This document shows, piece by piece, positions 10,658 through 22,781 of a stretch of 64,000 nt of DNA. Position 1 is the first letter of the stretch, and each line of letters begins with the position of its first letter. The notes beneath the pieces are model-generated. The model was not told the DNA's origin. It made no database searches and saw only the letters and a program-made list of their open reading frames with translations. Made by a program: the position numbers and the translations under genes. This DNA is from Ligula intestinalis (lineage: Eukaryota; Platyhelminthes; Cestoda; Diphyllobothriidea; Diphyllobothriidae): the NCBI GenBank assembly GCA_036362985.1, contig JAYGXS010000001.1, forward strand, positions 55,553,605-55,617,604, written 5' to 3'.

Positions 10658-13600
10658 CTAAAAGCGAACATACAGTAATAGGGTTTTGCAAGACGTTGAT
10701 CTTTGGTTCTAAAATACGTTAAGATGTCACACAGCTGCTCACTAGGCTTCGTTAGAGCATTGTCCAGTATTAATTAATGCACATTTTTAGGGAACCTTCG
10801 GATTTTTTGACTGAATTTCAAAGCCAAGTTTAGAATAAATAATCAGGTGGGCATCGGAAATAACCTACCTAAGAAACCACGTCCAGTGCAACGTAGGTTA
10901 AGTGGCTCCCAAACAGCGTGTTTTAAATTTCTTCTAGGACTCTTTGTTGACAGTTTTCTACAGTTTTTTTCAGATTTTCCGACCAATTTATTTGGAACCA
11001 CTTGGAGTTATTTAAAGGCCGACAGACCTTACACGACACCAACATTATGCTCGTTTGTCTTGCAGTGGGGTTTTGTATCTGCTGTCTTGCCGATCTTTAA
11101 ACTGTTCTGTGAATATTGTATACCTGAACCAACTTTGTCTGTAGTTTTGTGAGATCAGCCATTAAAACTGAACACCCGAGCTTCCGAAGGAGATTAGGCG
11201 TGCCAGAGGTCCTGGCCGCCCAACCACCGACACCGTTTGGTTAAGTTCTTTGATAGCACAAATGTCGATTATCTAAATTTGCTGGCAGAGCAGCATTCCG
11301 CTGTTAAGATTGGTAAGCCAACTTATCAGAGTTCAGAGTACTTTTTACTTTCGTAAATTGACTCGAAAGGACTCCATGAACTGTCATTTGGGGGAGAGAG
11401 ACAGCCGTTCCTTTATTGATATCTCACATTTTTATCCACAATCAGAAACGCTTGTTCAACTGTTTTAAGAACCACACTGGGAAAGTCTGCGTATGGACAA
11501 AAAGCCGTTGACATTCCTGGTGATCTATGTTCATCAACTACACAAGTGATCCGTTTGTCTTTTACTGAGAAAAATTATAGTTTCTTTTATCTCGAGTGAG
11601 ACATTGCTCCTCTGTGTAAAGTTTCGCAGGAACTCTGTGATTACTTCGAAATCAGTGACTGTCATTTTCGTAAGAACCAATGTCTGTGTTTCTGCCGAAT
11701 GCCGACACGCAATGTGTGGGGTTCCACAAAAGTAATTGCAGATTTTGGCCTAAGTTGCAATTTTCGTCGGTTTCGGTTCCCCTCTCATTTTTTTTCGCCA
11801 ACTTCATAGAAGTGTTTTTGTGCCACGATAAGTTGCGGCTATCGTCAAGTGGGACCAATTGGAACTTTTACATATCAGAAGGTATTTTGAGTATTTACCC
11901 ATGGTGTTTCCTCGTGCCCTATTCTCCTTTATCATATACAGTTTCCTCCGTTACGACTGTAAAAACGTTGCAGTGGGGTTTTGTATCTGTTGTACCAAAT
12001 CTGTTTTTCCAATTTTAACTAATGCCAGCAGAGAAGCAAGAGCCTTCACATAGTACATTTGAAATTTACAGAGGAACCGCTTCAGAAAACATCGAGCTTC
12101 GCAACCCCTTTTATATGTCAACTGTGGTTTATGAAACCTTTCCTCCTGACATTAGGAGTAGGTCTAGTCACAGTGTTGACTGTACAAAAATCAGCTGGCT
12201 AGCCGCATTTGCATGCAAATTTTACCGAAATATCTCCGTTCTAGACTCGCTTGGACATTTGAGGACCCATATTAATCCAATTGACCTGGCATTCTGCATC
12301 ATGAAGACTCAACTATTCGGCATTTAAATTTTTCTTCATTTTCTGAAAGAGACCCGCAATTCGAAATTACATTTCAAGTTATGCTAACGTGTATTTGAAA
12401 ATACTTCCTCACTCAGAGTGATGACTGCGAAGTAAACGAAGCAAGCGCACCCCTTGACTGCATTTATTGCTATAAAATAGTCTTTCAAAGTTAAACCTAC
12501 ATAAGCAGCTGGAATATGCACTCCAGCGACCATATGAATGGTCAGAGTTTAGCTGCCTTGGTGAAAGTTTCCTCTGCGTCTTTTGCCAGGAAGTCGATAC
12601 TGCGTGCCAGTTCACCTTACAAATATAAAATGAAGATACCCGGCATACCACGATATCACTGCTAGCAAGGCATATACCTTACTCACCAAAAGTTCAAGGA
12701 AAAACCAGGCACTCCAGGGAAATATGTGGCGGAGGAAGTCGGCTCGATCAGTCAACAGGCCGGTAATCAAATGCAGAAGTTCTACAGGCAGACACTAAAA
12801 CGTGCAAAATGGGTTTTAAAGAAATACCAAGATAAGTACCAAAAATATAATTACAACGAAACCAAGCTGTCGACAAATGGTCATATTCTGAATTCAGGTT
12901 CTATATAATCAGTGCTGTCAGAAGATAGCTGCTGCCCACAAAGATAGTACTAGCCACTATTCAAGTGCAGAAGTGTGCATGAAAGAAAACGGAGGTAAAG
13001 TGAAATTTAATTCTCAGGAAAGCCAGGTTGATTCAAGTAAAAAAAATTCTGCCTGTTTGGTAAGTAACTAGCAATGACAGATTGACGTTCGCCGATCGGT
13101 AACGTGACTCACTCGCCCTGCTGTACACTTGAACTCATCCTCTAGCCTCATCAGCAGCCACACGATGGCCAGTAATAAATGCAGTTTTCAATATAAACGG
13201 AAAGTTGCGGACGCGTTTCTTTGGTTTACAAAATTTCTTATTTTAGGGATATTTGTACAACTGATCAGCTCATTTTGCCATCTAACTGACAAATGTGTGA
13301 GAACGACAGTTAAGCGGCACCATGGAAAGCGGTCATCATACATGACCTGTGCCCTATCTTCGCTTTGATTTTAATGCCTGGATTAATAGTAGGATGTTAA
13401 CATAAATGACGTGCATCATCTATCATTTGTTCCCAGTACATACACTCAAAAAAACTTCCTGCATGCCTATCCTTCGACAGTTCGACCGTCGATTTCGATT
13501 ATGTCCATCACGAGCTTCAGCAAGACAAAGGCAAATACGGTGACTTGCGCTGGATTATAGTGAAAGTAGACTGTCGTCGTATGTACCTCACTCGCTCCCA

Positions 13601-13739
13601 ATTCCTCCACTTTTACTGGGTGTCAAGACAAAGTCAAGAATACCGGAGATAGGGGAGGGTGAAGGTGGCTAGCGCGACCAAGGCCACCCCATTGCGTGCC
13701 AAAACACGGGGTTGGCCGCTCCTCCGATGCGCGCCACAA
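10658..13739. other. DOCK intron with weak repeats and a possible small terminal exon
   Basis: Holds the diverged duplication at 10.85-12.0 kb. On the minus strand at 12542-12615 an acceptor (CATTTTATATTTGTAAG) precedes ELARSIDFLAKDAEETFTKA, a stop, and an AATAAA 74 bp further on. This is noted as a possibility only. Bases 13640-13739 may be the RTE 3' end. Confidence 0.35.
11060..11992 (+). repeat. 26-bp direct repeat pair in a diverged duplication
   Basis: TTGCAGTGGGGTTTTGTATC plus the next bases occurs at 11060 and again at 11968. The surrounding 200 bp are weakly alike (GGAACCACTTGGAGTTATTT and GGACCAATTGGAACTTTTA). No coding role is apparent. Confidence 0.5.
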
Positions 13740-14197
13740 CAACACCTGGTTAGGGTCTCAGTTACATGGGAGTGCCATGAAGGCTAAATTTGAAAGCAGC
13801 CACTGCAGTACTTGTACTTGTAACGGCTGTGATCATGCCTGATCTAGCCGGCCTCAATGATGTCACGAACGGTACCTCTCCATGCGTGGCGATTGGCGGC
13901 AGCGGATCTCGAAAGCTCCACCCAGGCCCTTCTCCAGCGACGGAAGCCGAAGATAGAAGGTCCAAGAACTGATTTCATATCTTGACGGACGGTGTCTAGC
14001 CAAGTCTTCAGTTGCCCTCCTCTTCGACGTTTCCAGGGGGGCTGTGGTGCCGGGTCGAAGGCAGCATAGGTAAGCTCATGGGGTGTACGACGGAGAACGT
14101 GTCCAAACCACCTCAGTCGCCTTTCTTGAATGGCCTGAGATATCCTCGTGATAAGATCGCAGCGTATGCGGACTGTCTCATTTGAGATGAAGTCGCT

Positions 14198-14653
14198 TTA
14201 CTCAACTCGCAGGATATTCCTCAGGTACTGGTGGTCAAAAACCTCCAACCTTCGCTCATCTTCAGCGCGCACAGCCCAGCATTCACATCCGTAGAGGAGG
14301 ACTAAACGGATGGATGCACAGTATACACGAATCTTCGTGGCGATGGAAATGTCACGTCGGATCCATAGGCGCTTTCGAAGGATTGAGAAAACCCAGCGAG
14401 CAGCATCGATACGGGAGACAATGTCGTCCTTGCTCTGCCCATTCGGTAGCAGCCTAGCCCCCAGGTATTTAAAACTGTCTACTTCTTCAAGTTGATGGCC
14501 ATTAATCCTCAGGGGTGCCTTTTCCTGGTCAGGGATGCAGCTCGAGAACAACTTCGTCTTTCCGGAATTTATGGACATGCCTACCGACATAGCGATCTCA
14601 TTTAACCACGACACTACTGACTGTAGACCATCAAAGTTTGAGGCTAACAGCAC
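14198..14653 (-). pseudogene. RTE reverse transcriptase, ADD box and thumb part
   Basis: This continues the element after the frameshift, starting inside the YADD box. It includes SINSGKTKLFSS and FKYLGARLLPNGQSKDDI, then RLVLLYGCECWAVRAEDERR and HQYLRNILRVE before a stop. The same frame continues past the stop with typical RTE C-terminal residues down to about 13770. Confidence 0.85.
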
Positions 14654-15342
14654 AATATCATCGGCGTAGTCAAGATCAGTAAGTCGGCGTCCGGGTGCAA
14701 GTTCAACATCGTCCTCTTCATGTAGGGCCTTGCCGAGAATCCAGTCAATGACGTAGGTAAACGGAATGGCCGAAAGGACGTTGCCCTGTCGGAGACCAGA
14801 CCAGATATCGAAAGACTGATAGAGATTGTTGTGGACCGATAATAGGCCTTAATCATCGCAATAAATTTGGTCGGCACTCCATCCAGTTCCATTATTCGCC
14901 ACAGGGACTCACGATGGATGGAATCGAATGCAGCGGCAAAGTCGACGAAGCAAAGGGCCGTCGGTTGCTGGTAGCTATGGCGGAATTCTAGAGTGCGCCT
15001 CAGTGTGAATATTTGATCCGCACATCCACGCCCAGCTCGGAATCCGGCTTGGTTGGGTAGTGTCCTGGAGTCACGTACAGACTGGAAGCGCCTGAGAAGG
15101 ACAACTGCGAAGATCTTTGCAGCAACATCGATAAGACGGTAGTTCTCGCATCTTGTCTTATCTCCCTTCTTGTGTACAGGTACAAGGATAACTGAGCCCC
15201 AGTCATCGGAAACGGTCTCTTCTCGCCACGCCTGTACACTCACCTCATGGAGCCGAGGAGCCAGGGTGTCGACACAGGACTTGTAGATTTCTGCAGGAAT
15301 ACCGTCCTCTTCGCACGCCTTGTTGTTGCGTAGCCTCTGCAT
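14644..15342 (-). pseudogene. RTE reverse transcriptase, fingers and palm part
   Basis: This holds the N-terminal half of the polymerase: the conserved LPNQAGFRAGRGCADQI block and the FVDFAAAFDSI motif with the first catalytic Asp. The last 60 or so residues are out of frame with the family (the proline/leucine-rich end is frameshifted sequence). Non-functional as it stands. Confidence 0.85.
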
Positions 15343-15875
15343 TGCATCAGTTACTTCGTCTTCGGAAGGGATGTCAAAAACGAACTGCTTAGTGGGTTGG
15401 CCTTATTGCTTCTTACATGTGGCATAAGTGAGTCTTCCGCAGAAATTTTTTAGCATAGTCATTTAAAATGAAGTCTGGGTGCCTTTTACTAAAGTGGCCC
15501 AACAACAGAACCAAATATTAGCGTCCTGTCTGCCTCACACATGTTAGCTGGCGAAGAACAATCACGAATGCAGAAGTTTTACCGACAGAACCGGAGAAAC
15601 TGTGATGTGCATTTGCTACCGCTGCTAGTAGGTCCTTAGCCCGCACCTGACGCAAAAGAACGTTAAACCCAATGAAAAAACACGTGGGTTCAAACATAGG
15701 GTGTCGAGTTCTGAGGCCTAGTTATGGGGGATTGAGTGTGGCAACTAGAGTCGAAATTCACCAGGCAGCTTCATTTCAATTTGTCTGCAATATCTTTTCA
15801 TTTCTAACGCGATGCAAGGTTTTCCAGACGTAAAAGAACTAAGTTCAAATAATATTCAAATAATTTATGAGTGAC

Positions 15876-15973
15876 CTTGTTTGACTGGGATTGGGAGCGT
15901 TGAAGAAACTCCGTGACGTCCTCTTTCCAAACCAGGCCAAATAGAGGAACTCCAGCAAGCAAGTATGAAAGGG
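15876..15973 (-). CDS. DOCK7-like: candidate short DOCK exon
   Basis: An open 98-nt segment after a good acceptor (TTTGTACGTTTCAG) encodes LSYLLAGVPLFGLVWKEDV and on. Its two-base start and phase-0 end would fit between exons 19094-19398 and 10337-10657. The donor GTCACT is weak, and I see no convincing match to the expected 'LQWVVCSGSVREAA' block. It may not be a real exon. Confidence 0.3.
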
Positions 15974-17338
15974 CTGAAACGTACAAATAATAACAGAAAT
16001 AACTTTTAAAAGTATTCGAGCATAGACCAATGTGCTCAACGGATGTTGGATTACAGCATATGTTAAAAGTTTTAAAGTTATTTGTAGGTAAAATCTTTCC
16101 TTTGTGGACTTCACTTCCTATTCGTCTTCCTAATTTTCTAGAAATTTCCTAACGAAATGTCATGAGAATGCCATGCTCATCGCGAAATCTAAAGCCATGC
16201 AAAACAAGGGGCCTCTAATTATGAATTTTCAATCCGCTTTTTCTAAACTGTTTATCCTTTTCTTTGGCAAGTTTCGCTCATATTCATTTTCAGATTTTGG
16301 GTAGAATTTTTAGTCAACCCTCTTCAGGCTTCTTCAGGCAGGGGCTATTTCAGGATGGGCTTTTAAAGAATCGCAAACTGTTTTGAGCATAAGTAAACAG
16401 TTCTACAAATCTGCAAACTTTGCTGCATACTCTACCGGTTTCCAAATAAAACGCCACCGTTCCATTCGAATTGGAAATAACCCTAATAGTGTACAAACTG
16501 CCTGTTTAATTCCACAAAATTTTGAAATTAAACTGTGAACCTCCTGCACTGCATTAGAAGTTCGCATGGTGATTATACATCTAATGTCTTATAGTGAAGT
16601 CTGGAAAAATCACTGGATGACATAACCGGCAATAGTCCTTGGTCCGGCAAAACAGCCATCCTTCCTCAGTGTTCAATCTTATAGGCAAAAAACTTATGGT
16701 TTCTCGCTCATGTCATGACTGCAATTGCTCATTGTTCCTTGTCCAGTAGATGCAGTTTTTCCCCGTCTCTATGTAACTGTCCTGACTATTTATAGCCGCA
16801 AACCATTTACAGTTATTAACCGAAATTGTGCATGAGATTTTTTGAATGTGCAATATTAACAAATGAGGTTTCGACACAAACTAGTATTCAATGGAAGTAC
16901 GAGTTAATTCACATGCTATCAGAGGATGGGCTTCTGAGTGCACATTTCCTCAAAATCAGCAGGTCACATAATCCTTTCGACTTCAAACATAACGTGGCCT
17001 CCATGGGAGATAGCATCGTGTGAAATCTACGCGTTTTGTATGACTTGAAAAGGCTAAACAAACCGTTTGAAATGGAGTACTTTATTGCCCTTATTCCAAT
17101 GCTCTCAATCACAAGGACAATCGATGAAAAACATTAAGGCAAACTTAATAAAACTTAGTAAAACTGGGTTGAATATCCTTGTTGCAGCTGCTTTACGTGA
17201 TATGCTCAGCTACATGATAACTAATAAGTACATAGTTTAATTTCGATTGAAATGGGGTGGTGCAGGAGAACAGTAACCGGGATTCTATTTTTTAAACACA
17301 TGGATCGAAATCTATATGGATAAGAAAGAAAGACTGTC
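15974..17338. other. DOCK intron, nothing recognised
   Basis: AT-rich; no element signature seen. The stretch 15401-15875 between the RTE element and the candidate exon is likewise blank. Confidence 0.5.
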
Positions 17339-18195
17339 AAGCACGGATTCATTTTTTTTATTTTCCTGAGCTTTCGAACTTTTACAGGAGTCCATCTTCA
17401 GAAATAAGAAACGGCAAGAAAAGAGGGGCCAGTTATAGCGTGTGTACGTCAATCAACTGTCAAGGGTCATAAGGTAGTGAGGGGTAATAAACCGCGATGA
17501 GAAAGGCGGGGAAGGGTGAGAACAAATATAGAACTATCTTTTGATTAACCGTCAGTGATGTCAACGTTCATCAAGGCGTCAGCAACTATAATGACGCAAT
17601 TATAGAAGATGTGTGTTATTACACAGACCAAAGTGAACGCATGCTCGGATCGCGCATACATGAACACAAGTTGGCCGTACGATGAGGCGACGAATTTTCG
17701 CAAATTGCAGCTCACACCAATGAAATAGGCCATGTATTCAACTTCGCGGCCGTCAAGGTACTTGCCCATGCCGGAAGCAAGACGAGCAGAGAATTGATTG
17801 AAGTCTGGTCCACAGACGAGAATTCAATCAGCCGATGTGTCGACTTGACGCCGGCGTAAAGAGCCTTGCGCAATCACGTACACTCACGGTCAGACGTCCG
17901 TCACAGTTAATTGGGCCAAAATTCTCTATAATTGCCCCGGTTTCGTTGCTGACGCCCTGATGAACTTTGAAATCACTGACGGTTAATCAACATATACTTT
18001 TATATTTGCCCTCATCCTTTCCCGCCCTTTTCATTGCGGTTTATCACCCCTCACCGCCTTATGATCCTTGACAGCTGATTGATGTACACACACTACAACT
18101 GGGCCCTCTTATGTTGCCGTTTCTTATCTGTGACGATGGACTCCTGCAAGAGTTCGAAAGCTCAGGATAATGAACAAATTGATCTGGTGCTCGAC
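17339..18195 (+). mobile_element. Penelope-like element remnant between inverted arms
   Basis: The plus strand at about 17640-17880 reads as a decayed GIY-YIG-type C-terminus: SRIHEHKLAV, FSQIAAHTNEIGHVFNFAAV, SRELIEVW and NSISRCVDLTP, with stops. It is flanked by inverted copies of one sequence: 17339-17590 and about 17940-18195. They share GACTCCTG, AGTTCGAAAGCTCAGG and CTGACGGTTAATCAA. Inverted terminal arms of this kind are characteristic of Penelope elements. The reverse transcriptase is absent. It lies in a DOCK intron. Confidence 0.78.
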
Positions 18196-18429
18196 AATCC
18201 TCCCTTATGCAAGCAAATACCTAGAATGCGAACATTCTCTTTCATTCGTGAACAAAACCTACATTTAGAGGCAACAGATTGAAAAAACTGCGAATCGTGA
18301 GGTATCGCTCAATTCGTTAAAAATGATAAAACAGTCATCGTTACGCAACACCGATAATACTTATGCGGAAAGTTGGCGATAGGAATTTTCTCAAACTATA
18401 TAATGGATGCACCTGATATTTCTATTCAG

Positions 18430-18980
18430 GTTATTGAGTCAGTGGACAGATTGTCAAGATTTGGTCTTATAAATATCTTATTACTTGGACATCTCTATCG
18501 ATTAAATCAAACAACAATCTGTCTTTATTAGACAAAAGCATTTCAAACAATAGAAAACGAAAGAAAACACAGCCAAAGCTCGTGAAACTGTAGTGGAATG
18601 TGTATCCAAACTATAGGGCTGCTTGTTAACGGCTACCCTTCATATTACACACATTCTTGAAGGAAATTTAAGTGCGCACTGCAGTAAACATTTATTATCA
18701 AATGTTATTCCACTTGTGCTGGTTTATGGACTCGTTTTTTATGCATGGACAGGATTTATGTACATCTAAAACCTAAGTTTACTCAGTTAAGGCGATTTCT
18801 AAGTTCTTTGGAATTTGCCGCTATTCTTAAACTATTGATATTACTAGACAATGCAAAATAACTTTGAACATTTTGTTTATGTCATGAATTGATTTAAAGT
18901 TGCTCCAAATGTTTTCAAAGCTGTGGTACATTAGCTAATGCCAGTTTACGAGTAATTATCAAGCTTTAATAAATTTAGGC
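18430..18980. repeat. AT-rich dispersed repeat, copy 1
   Basis: Segments such as CGAAAGAAAACACAGCCAAAG, CCAAACTATAGGGCTG and TACATCTAAAACCTAAG have clear counterparts in the same order at 36160-36700. No coding frame. The type of repeat is unknown. Confidence 0.5.
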
Positions 18981-19093
18981 ATTTTGCACGAGTTAGGTAG
19001 CACACTATATGGGGGAGTCCTAAACACTTGCTGTTTGTGTAGGCAGTGCGATAATTTCCAGAGGGGATTGGGCAGATACCTTGTAAGTCATAC

Positions 19094-19398
19094 CTGCTGT
19101 GTCGGTCAAGCCTGAGGTGCCGGTGAGGTAGCTACATAACAACCGATTGCGTTGTGTCTCTTCCTCCATCCATTCTGGATGACCACTGCTAATCCGAAAG
19201 ACTACAAAAGCAATGAGTGAAAGCAAATTGGCCGCCGGTGAATGCGAGATGGAAGCATTGTCCGCCGGTGGCGATAGTAACAAGCTGATGCCAAGCGCCT
19301 GTAACAGGTCGTCCATCAAGGCACCAATTTGGAGCGTAATGTCCTCAATATCGGCCTGCATTAGACAATTTAACAGGGTGTTTCTTCCACCACCGTCT
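19094..19398 (-). CDS. DOCK7-like: DOCK helical-region exon
   Basis: The acceptor CTATTTTTTAG gives a one-base start that completes the codon left by the exon at 20608-20822. It encodes LMDDLLQALGISLLLSPP, like 'LHLLLDKLILLVIRPP', and RNRLLCSYLTGTSG, like 'HGRNSLLASYIHYVF'. Two donors are possible: GTATGA (end 19094, one-base overhang) or GTATCT (end 19080, phase 0). The first fits the candidate exon at 15876-15973, the second fits direct splicing to 10657. Confidence 0.8.
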
Positions 19399-20607
19399 CT
19401 AAAAAATAGAGAATAACTGGTGTACACGGTTATGAGAGAGGGCGCTCCTCGATCATTTTACAGGACATTCTTGTCCCGAATGTGTTCTGGAACTAACGTT
19501 TAGCCCCACCATCAGCCACACAGTGACCATTATGATAAGAAGACTGCCATAGCTATTTTTAGCTTATTAGTAGCTATCAGCCGGGCATAGCCAACCACCA
19601 AGATTTCCAGTCGCTGAAGCTCCATTCTACGATCTGTTGATTAGACGTCGAAAGCCCTTACATGTAAGTCATGAGCTCGGTATCCTGCCGGTTATGATTG
19701 GGTACATAAACAATGAGAGTTACGGGACATGATCGACCTGACTTATCCAAGATAATCGGGCTTCCTCATCTCCTATTCTGCAGCTTGAAGAACAACTGTG
19801 GTTTATAGGCACCACCTCAACTACCACGATCGAATGCAAAGTACGAACGACCCTACTCGACAGAATGTAGTTGAAGCGATGATTCACCTTTTAGGTTCAA
19901 AGGGGTAACCAACGTACCCGAATGTAGTCAACGAAGAAGGGAATGAGTATTTTGGTCGTTCAACTTAGTTTCGGTTTTAATCATGTTTCAGCAGTTGTCT
20001 GAAACTCGGAAAAAATCAGTTTGAGTTTCCTTTCTGTAGCCGTCAACGATTTGCATCATATGAGGAACTGTCATGTCCTCAAGAGCCTCCTTAAGTCAGC
20101 AGGATTTCCTGACTTAAGTCCATTACAGCTCGTCTAGCTTCAATAGACAAATCCACAAAATCTCGGAACTAATAAATACCTCCCAAGCCCACTCCTGTGG
20201 TGAAGCATAAACAAAGATCATATCCAAGTTCTGCGTTAGAGTAGGTGTTAATTACTCATTTCGTTTTATTTCAAAGCAGTTGAATTTAAAAAGTACAAGA
20301 CTCTGCTGAATTCCATGGATTTAACATGGATGATTTGAAGAAGAGGAGAAGGAGGAAGAGGAGATGGGTTTTTGTCAACAGTGTCTATTATAAACTTAAG
20401 TCAGGCCTGCTCCGATAAGGCCGTGCAGTTAGCATATTTTGCGTATGCTACCGCCAGTGCCCATAAAGGTGGGGGAAAAGGCCCAGTTGGAAAGAAAAAA
20501 CGGCAGATCTTGCACTAAATGTTTTGTTCACATAAATTAACTACTGACTTCACCAATATGGTACCGTATTGTTAGGGTGTATAGTTGAAGAGCATATGAA
20601 AACTTAC

Positions 20608-20822
20608 GCCAAACTAGAACATCCTTTGATGACTGAGACAACCACATCGAGGTAATCACTGTTATTCAGTTCACTCAGCGTATGTGGAAGATTTTCTGGA
20701 TGAAGAGACTGGATTGCTCCTCCAATGGAGGCGTTAAGGTAAGGCAAGGAGCTCACCAGGACCGTCTGAATCAGGAATCTTGTACTGATCGGGTCGACGA
20801 ACTTACTTGTATCAAGAAGACC
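20608..20822 (-). CDS. DOCK7-like: DOCK exon following DHR-1
   Basis: A 215-nt exon with acceptor ATATCCTTCCGTAG and donor GTAAGT; it starts in phase 0 and leaves two bases. It encodes KFVDPISTRFLIQTVLVSSL, matching '[20 protein letters not shown]' of DOCK7. A stop codon just upstream of the acceptor fixes the 5' limit. The upstream intron (about 7.1 kb) holds the CR1 LINE and a deleted Penelope copy. Confidence 0.8.
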
Positions 20823-22379
20823 CTACGGAAGGATATGATTGATAGTTTGAAAGAAATGCAGTGAGTGCAGATGCAATCGACTGGTGTTTTTCAGTGTCGA
20901 ATGGATGCTGATTTAGAGTAACTGGGGGGAGGGGATGACTGCCTCGAAAGCTTAGGATAATTTTCTTAGAAAATGCGATAATTTGGCTGTCCAAAGTAAT
21001 GAAAACCTCCGGTATCGTGAATAGACCAACATGAGGACCTCAACATTAATTTGTTAATTGGGAAGTCTATTTGGGCAGTCTTGTGCAGTTAATATGGAAA
21101 CCCATTGTCAGTGCATTCTTCAAGTCCGGATCCTTATGGGAAGCGAAAAAATCAGACGCCGAATGGTAAGAATATTTTTTTCTGTACATAAGAAATGTAG
21201 AATAGGAAGAAGGAAGTTGACTGTTTGACCAGCGTAGGCCTACACCAGAGCGGGACAGTGCCCGGAGTTTGCGAGCGCGGGAGTCCTAAAAAGCGCCCCC
21301 AGTGACGTCATAGATGAGTCAGCCTCGGGTAGATGATTGTCCAGAGCAGATTGGCGTTCGCCTTCAAGCGTGCACATGCTACCAATCCTAAGAGGCAAAC
21401 GTTTGAGCGTTGCAGGCGGACTTGAGCCACTGGCATTTCTACCTTTGCTCTAACCAAGCTGGACCCAAGGGGTCTTTGATCTCAAATAAAGGGCAGTATC
21501 ATCAAAACCACAGTAAATGCAAGTCAAGGAATCCTTACTCTCAAACCGAGTGGGGCCTGGTCAGCCCATCACTTGTCGGAGTGTTAAGCCATGATGGCAG
21601 CCGTGATGGCTGAAAAGTGACTTTGTCTGTTTACGGGGATGGAAGAAAGTGGTAGAGCCGAACTGAAAACTCATTCTGCCCGCCTTCTCTTCACTGAAGT
21701 CACTGAGTTAAACTAACTGACGACGATTGATCGACGTGGCTGACGCAACTTAAGGTCCCCTTGCGATGCATGACATACCGACGTTGTTGAATAACACTGC
21801 AGGCCATGTAAACATTTAACTTTAGGCAGACGTAATGTCGAAGAACGGTATGGTTCCGTCGAATATTTAAAGTCCTCGGCGGAGGGCTATAAGCCAATAT
21901 TATCAGATAATTGAGTTTGATAGCATTAGGGCCCGGCGCATGCACTCGATAAGATCAAGACAAACGTTAGATAAGTTAAAAAATCCTGACTGCAAGGCGG
22001 AATACTGCCGTTTTGGTTTATTTTGAATATCTGGTCTTGCAAAAGTGGAAGGCAGTCATCCCAAGAAATCTAATTTCAAGGAAAGACTTCCATTGGGAAG
22101 AAAGAATACTTTCTTCAGAAATTTTCGATGTTGGTCGTCATCTGATTTAAGAAGGTGTGCAACGAACAATTAAAATTTCAAAAGCACTCGTAAAATTGTG
22201 TATTCATCTGGCGTGACGGCCAATCAGCACCTGCAATTTGTGTCACTCCATTGTGGAAAATATTAGTAGTTGTAATTGAGTAAAAGCTAATTGTCAACTG
22301 TAATCTGCGGGTGGACAATTAATAGTCATTCGTTGTGAGTGCCAATTAGCAGTTGCTGTTCGCGTTAGTCCGTAGTGAT
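20823..22379. other. DOCK intron, nothing recognised
   Basis: A GC-richer patch at 21220-21600 may be a repeat of unknown type. Bases 19399-20607 are also blank between exons. Confidence 0.4.
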
Positions 22380-22781
22380 CGGCTGTCCTGTCTTCAATCT
22401 CTCTTTGATATGTTTGTATGCAACATCCAACTCAATATGTCAGTTGATGGATGAATCATTGGTTTACATGACCCCAGGAAAATTCTCGGCATTTTTGGAG
22501 GAGCAAACTCCCATGAGTTCGCCATTACGACCTCCTCAGGCCGTCCGTTCCAGGCACTAATGATTCGTTATGAGAGCGACTGCTTGCGGACCTCTAGACG
22601 GGATAAGGCTCCCCGCAGTTTGAGGGAATTCCCACGGAGGTTGCTTGAAGTGGCGAATGCGAAGAAGTCATCAAACTTCAGGGCACGAGCTGGTACATCT
22701 GTATGAGGTCGCATCGGATTCGTCTATACTCAAGAGGAAAAACGTTAAGTGCTTCTAGTTTAGATTCGTAAGATGAAGACA

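Larger units (their letters stand above)
13740..15400 (-). mobile_element. RTE-type LINE, 5'-truncated and degenerate
   Basis: Minus-strand reverse transcriptase of the RTE type. Segment 14644-15342 carries NNKACEEDGIPAEIYK, VILVPVHKKGDK and CFVDFAAAFDSIHRESLW. A second frame (14198-14653) carries the ADDIVLLASNFDGLQS box, INSGKTKLFS and FKYLGARLLPNG. Below 14197 the reading continues with the RTE-type C-terminus (RLRWFGHVLRR, then a Trp/Arg-rich stretch). A frameshift near 14830 and a stop at about 14198 break it. The 5' part (endonuclease) is missing, which is the usual result of incomplete reverse transcription. It lies in a DOCK intron, same strand as the gene. Confidence 0.88.

Noticed and set aside
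18120..18180. Possible hammerhead in the arms of the 17-18 kb Penelope remnant (GACGATGGACTC...GAGTTCGAAA).
   Set aside because: A stem-loop and a GAAA box are present, but the CTGANGA box is altered and stem III cannot be drawn.
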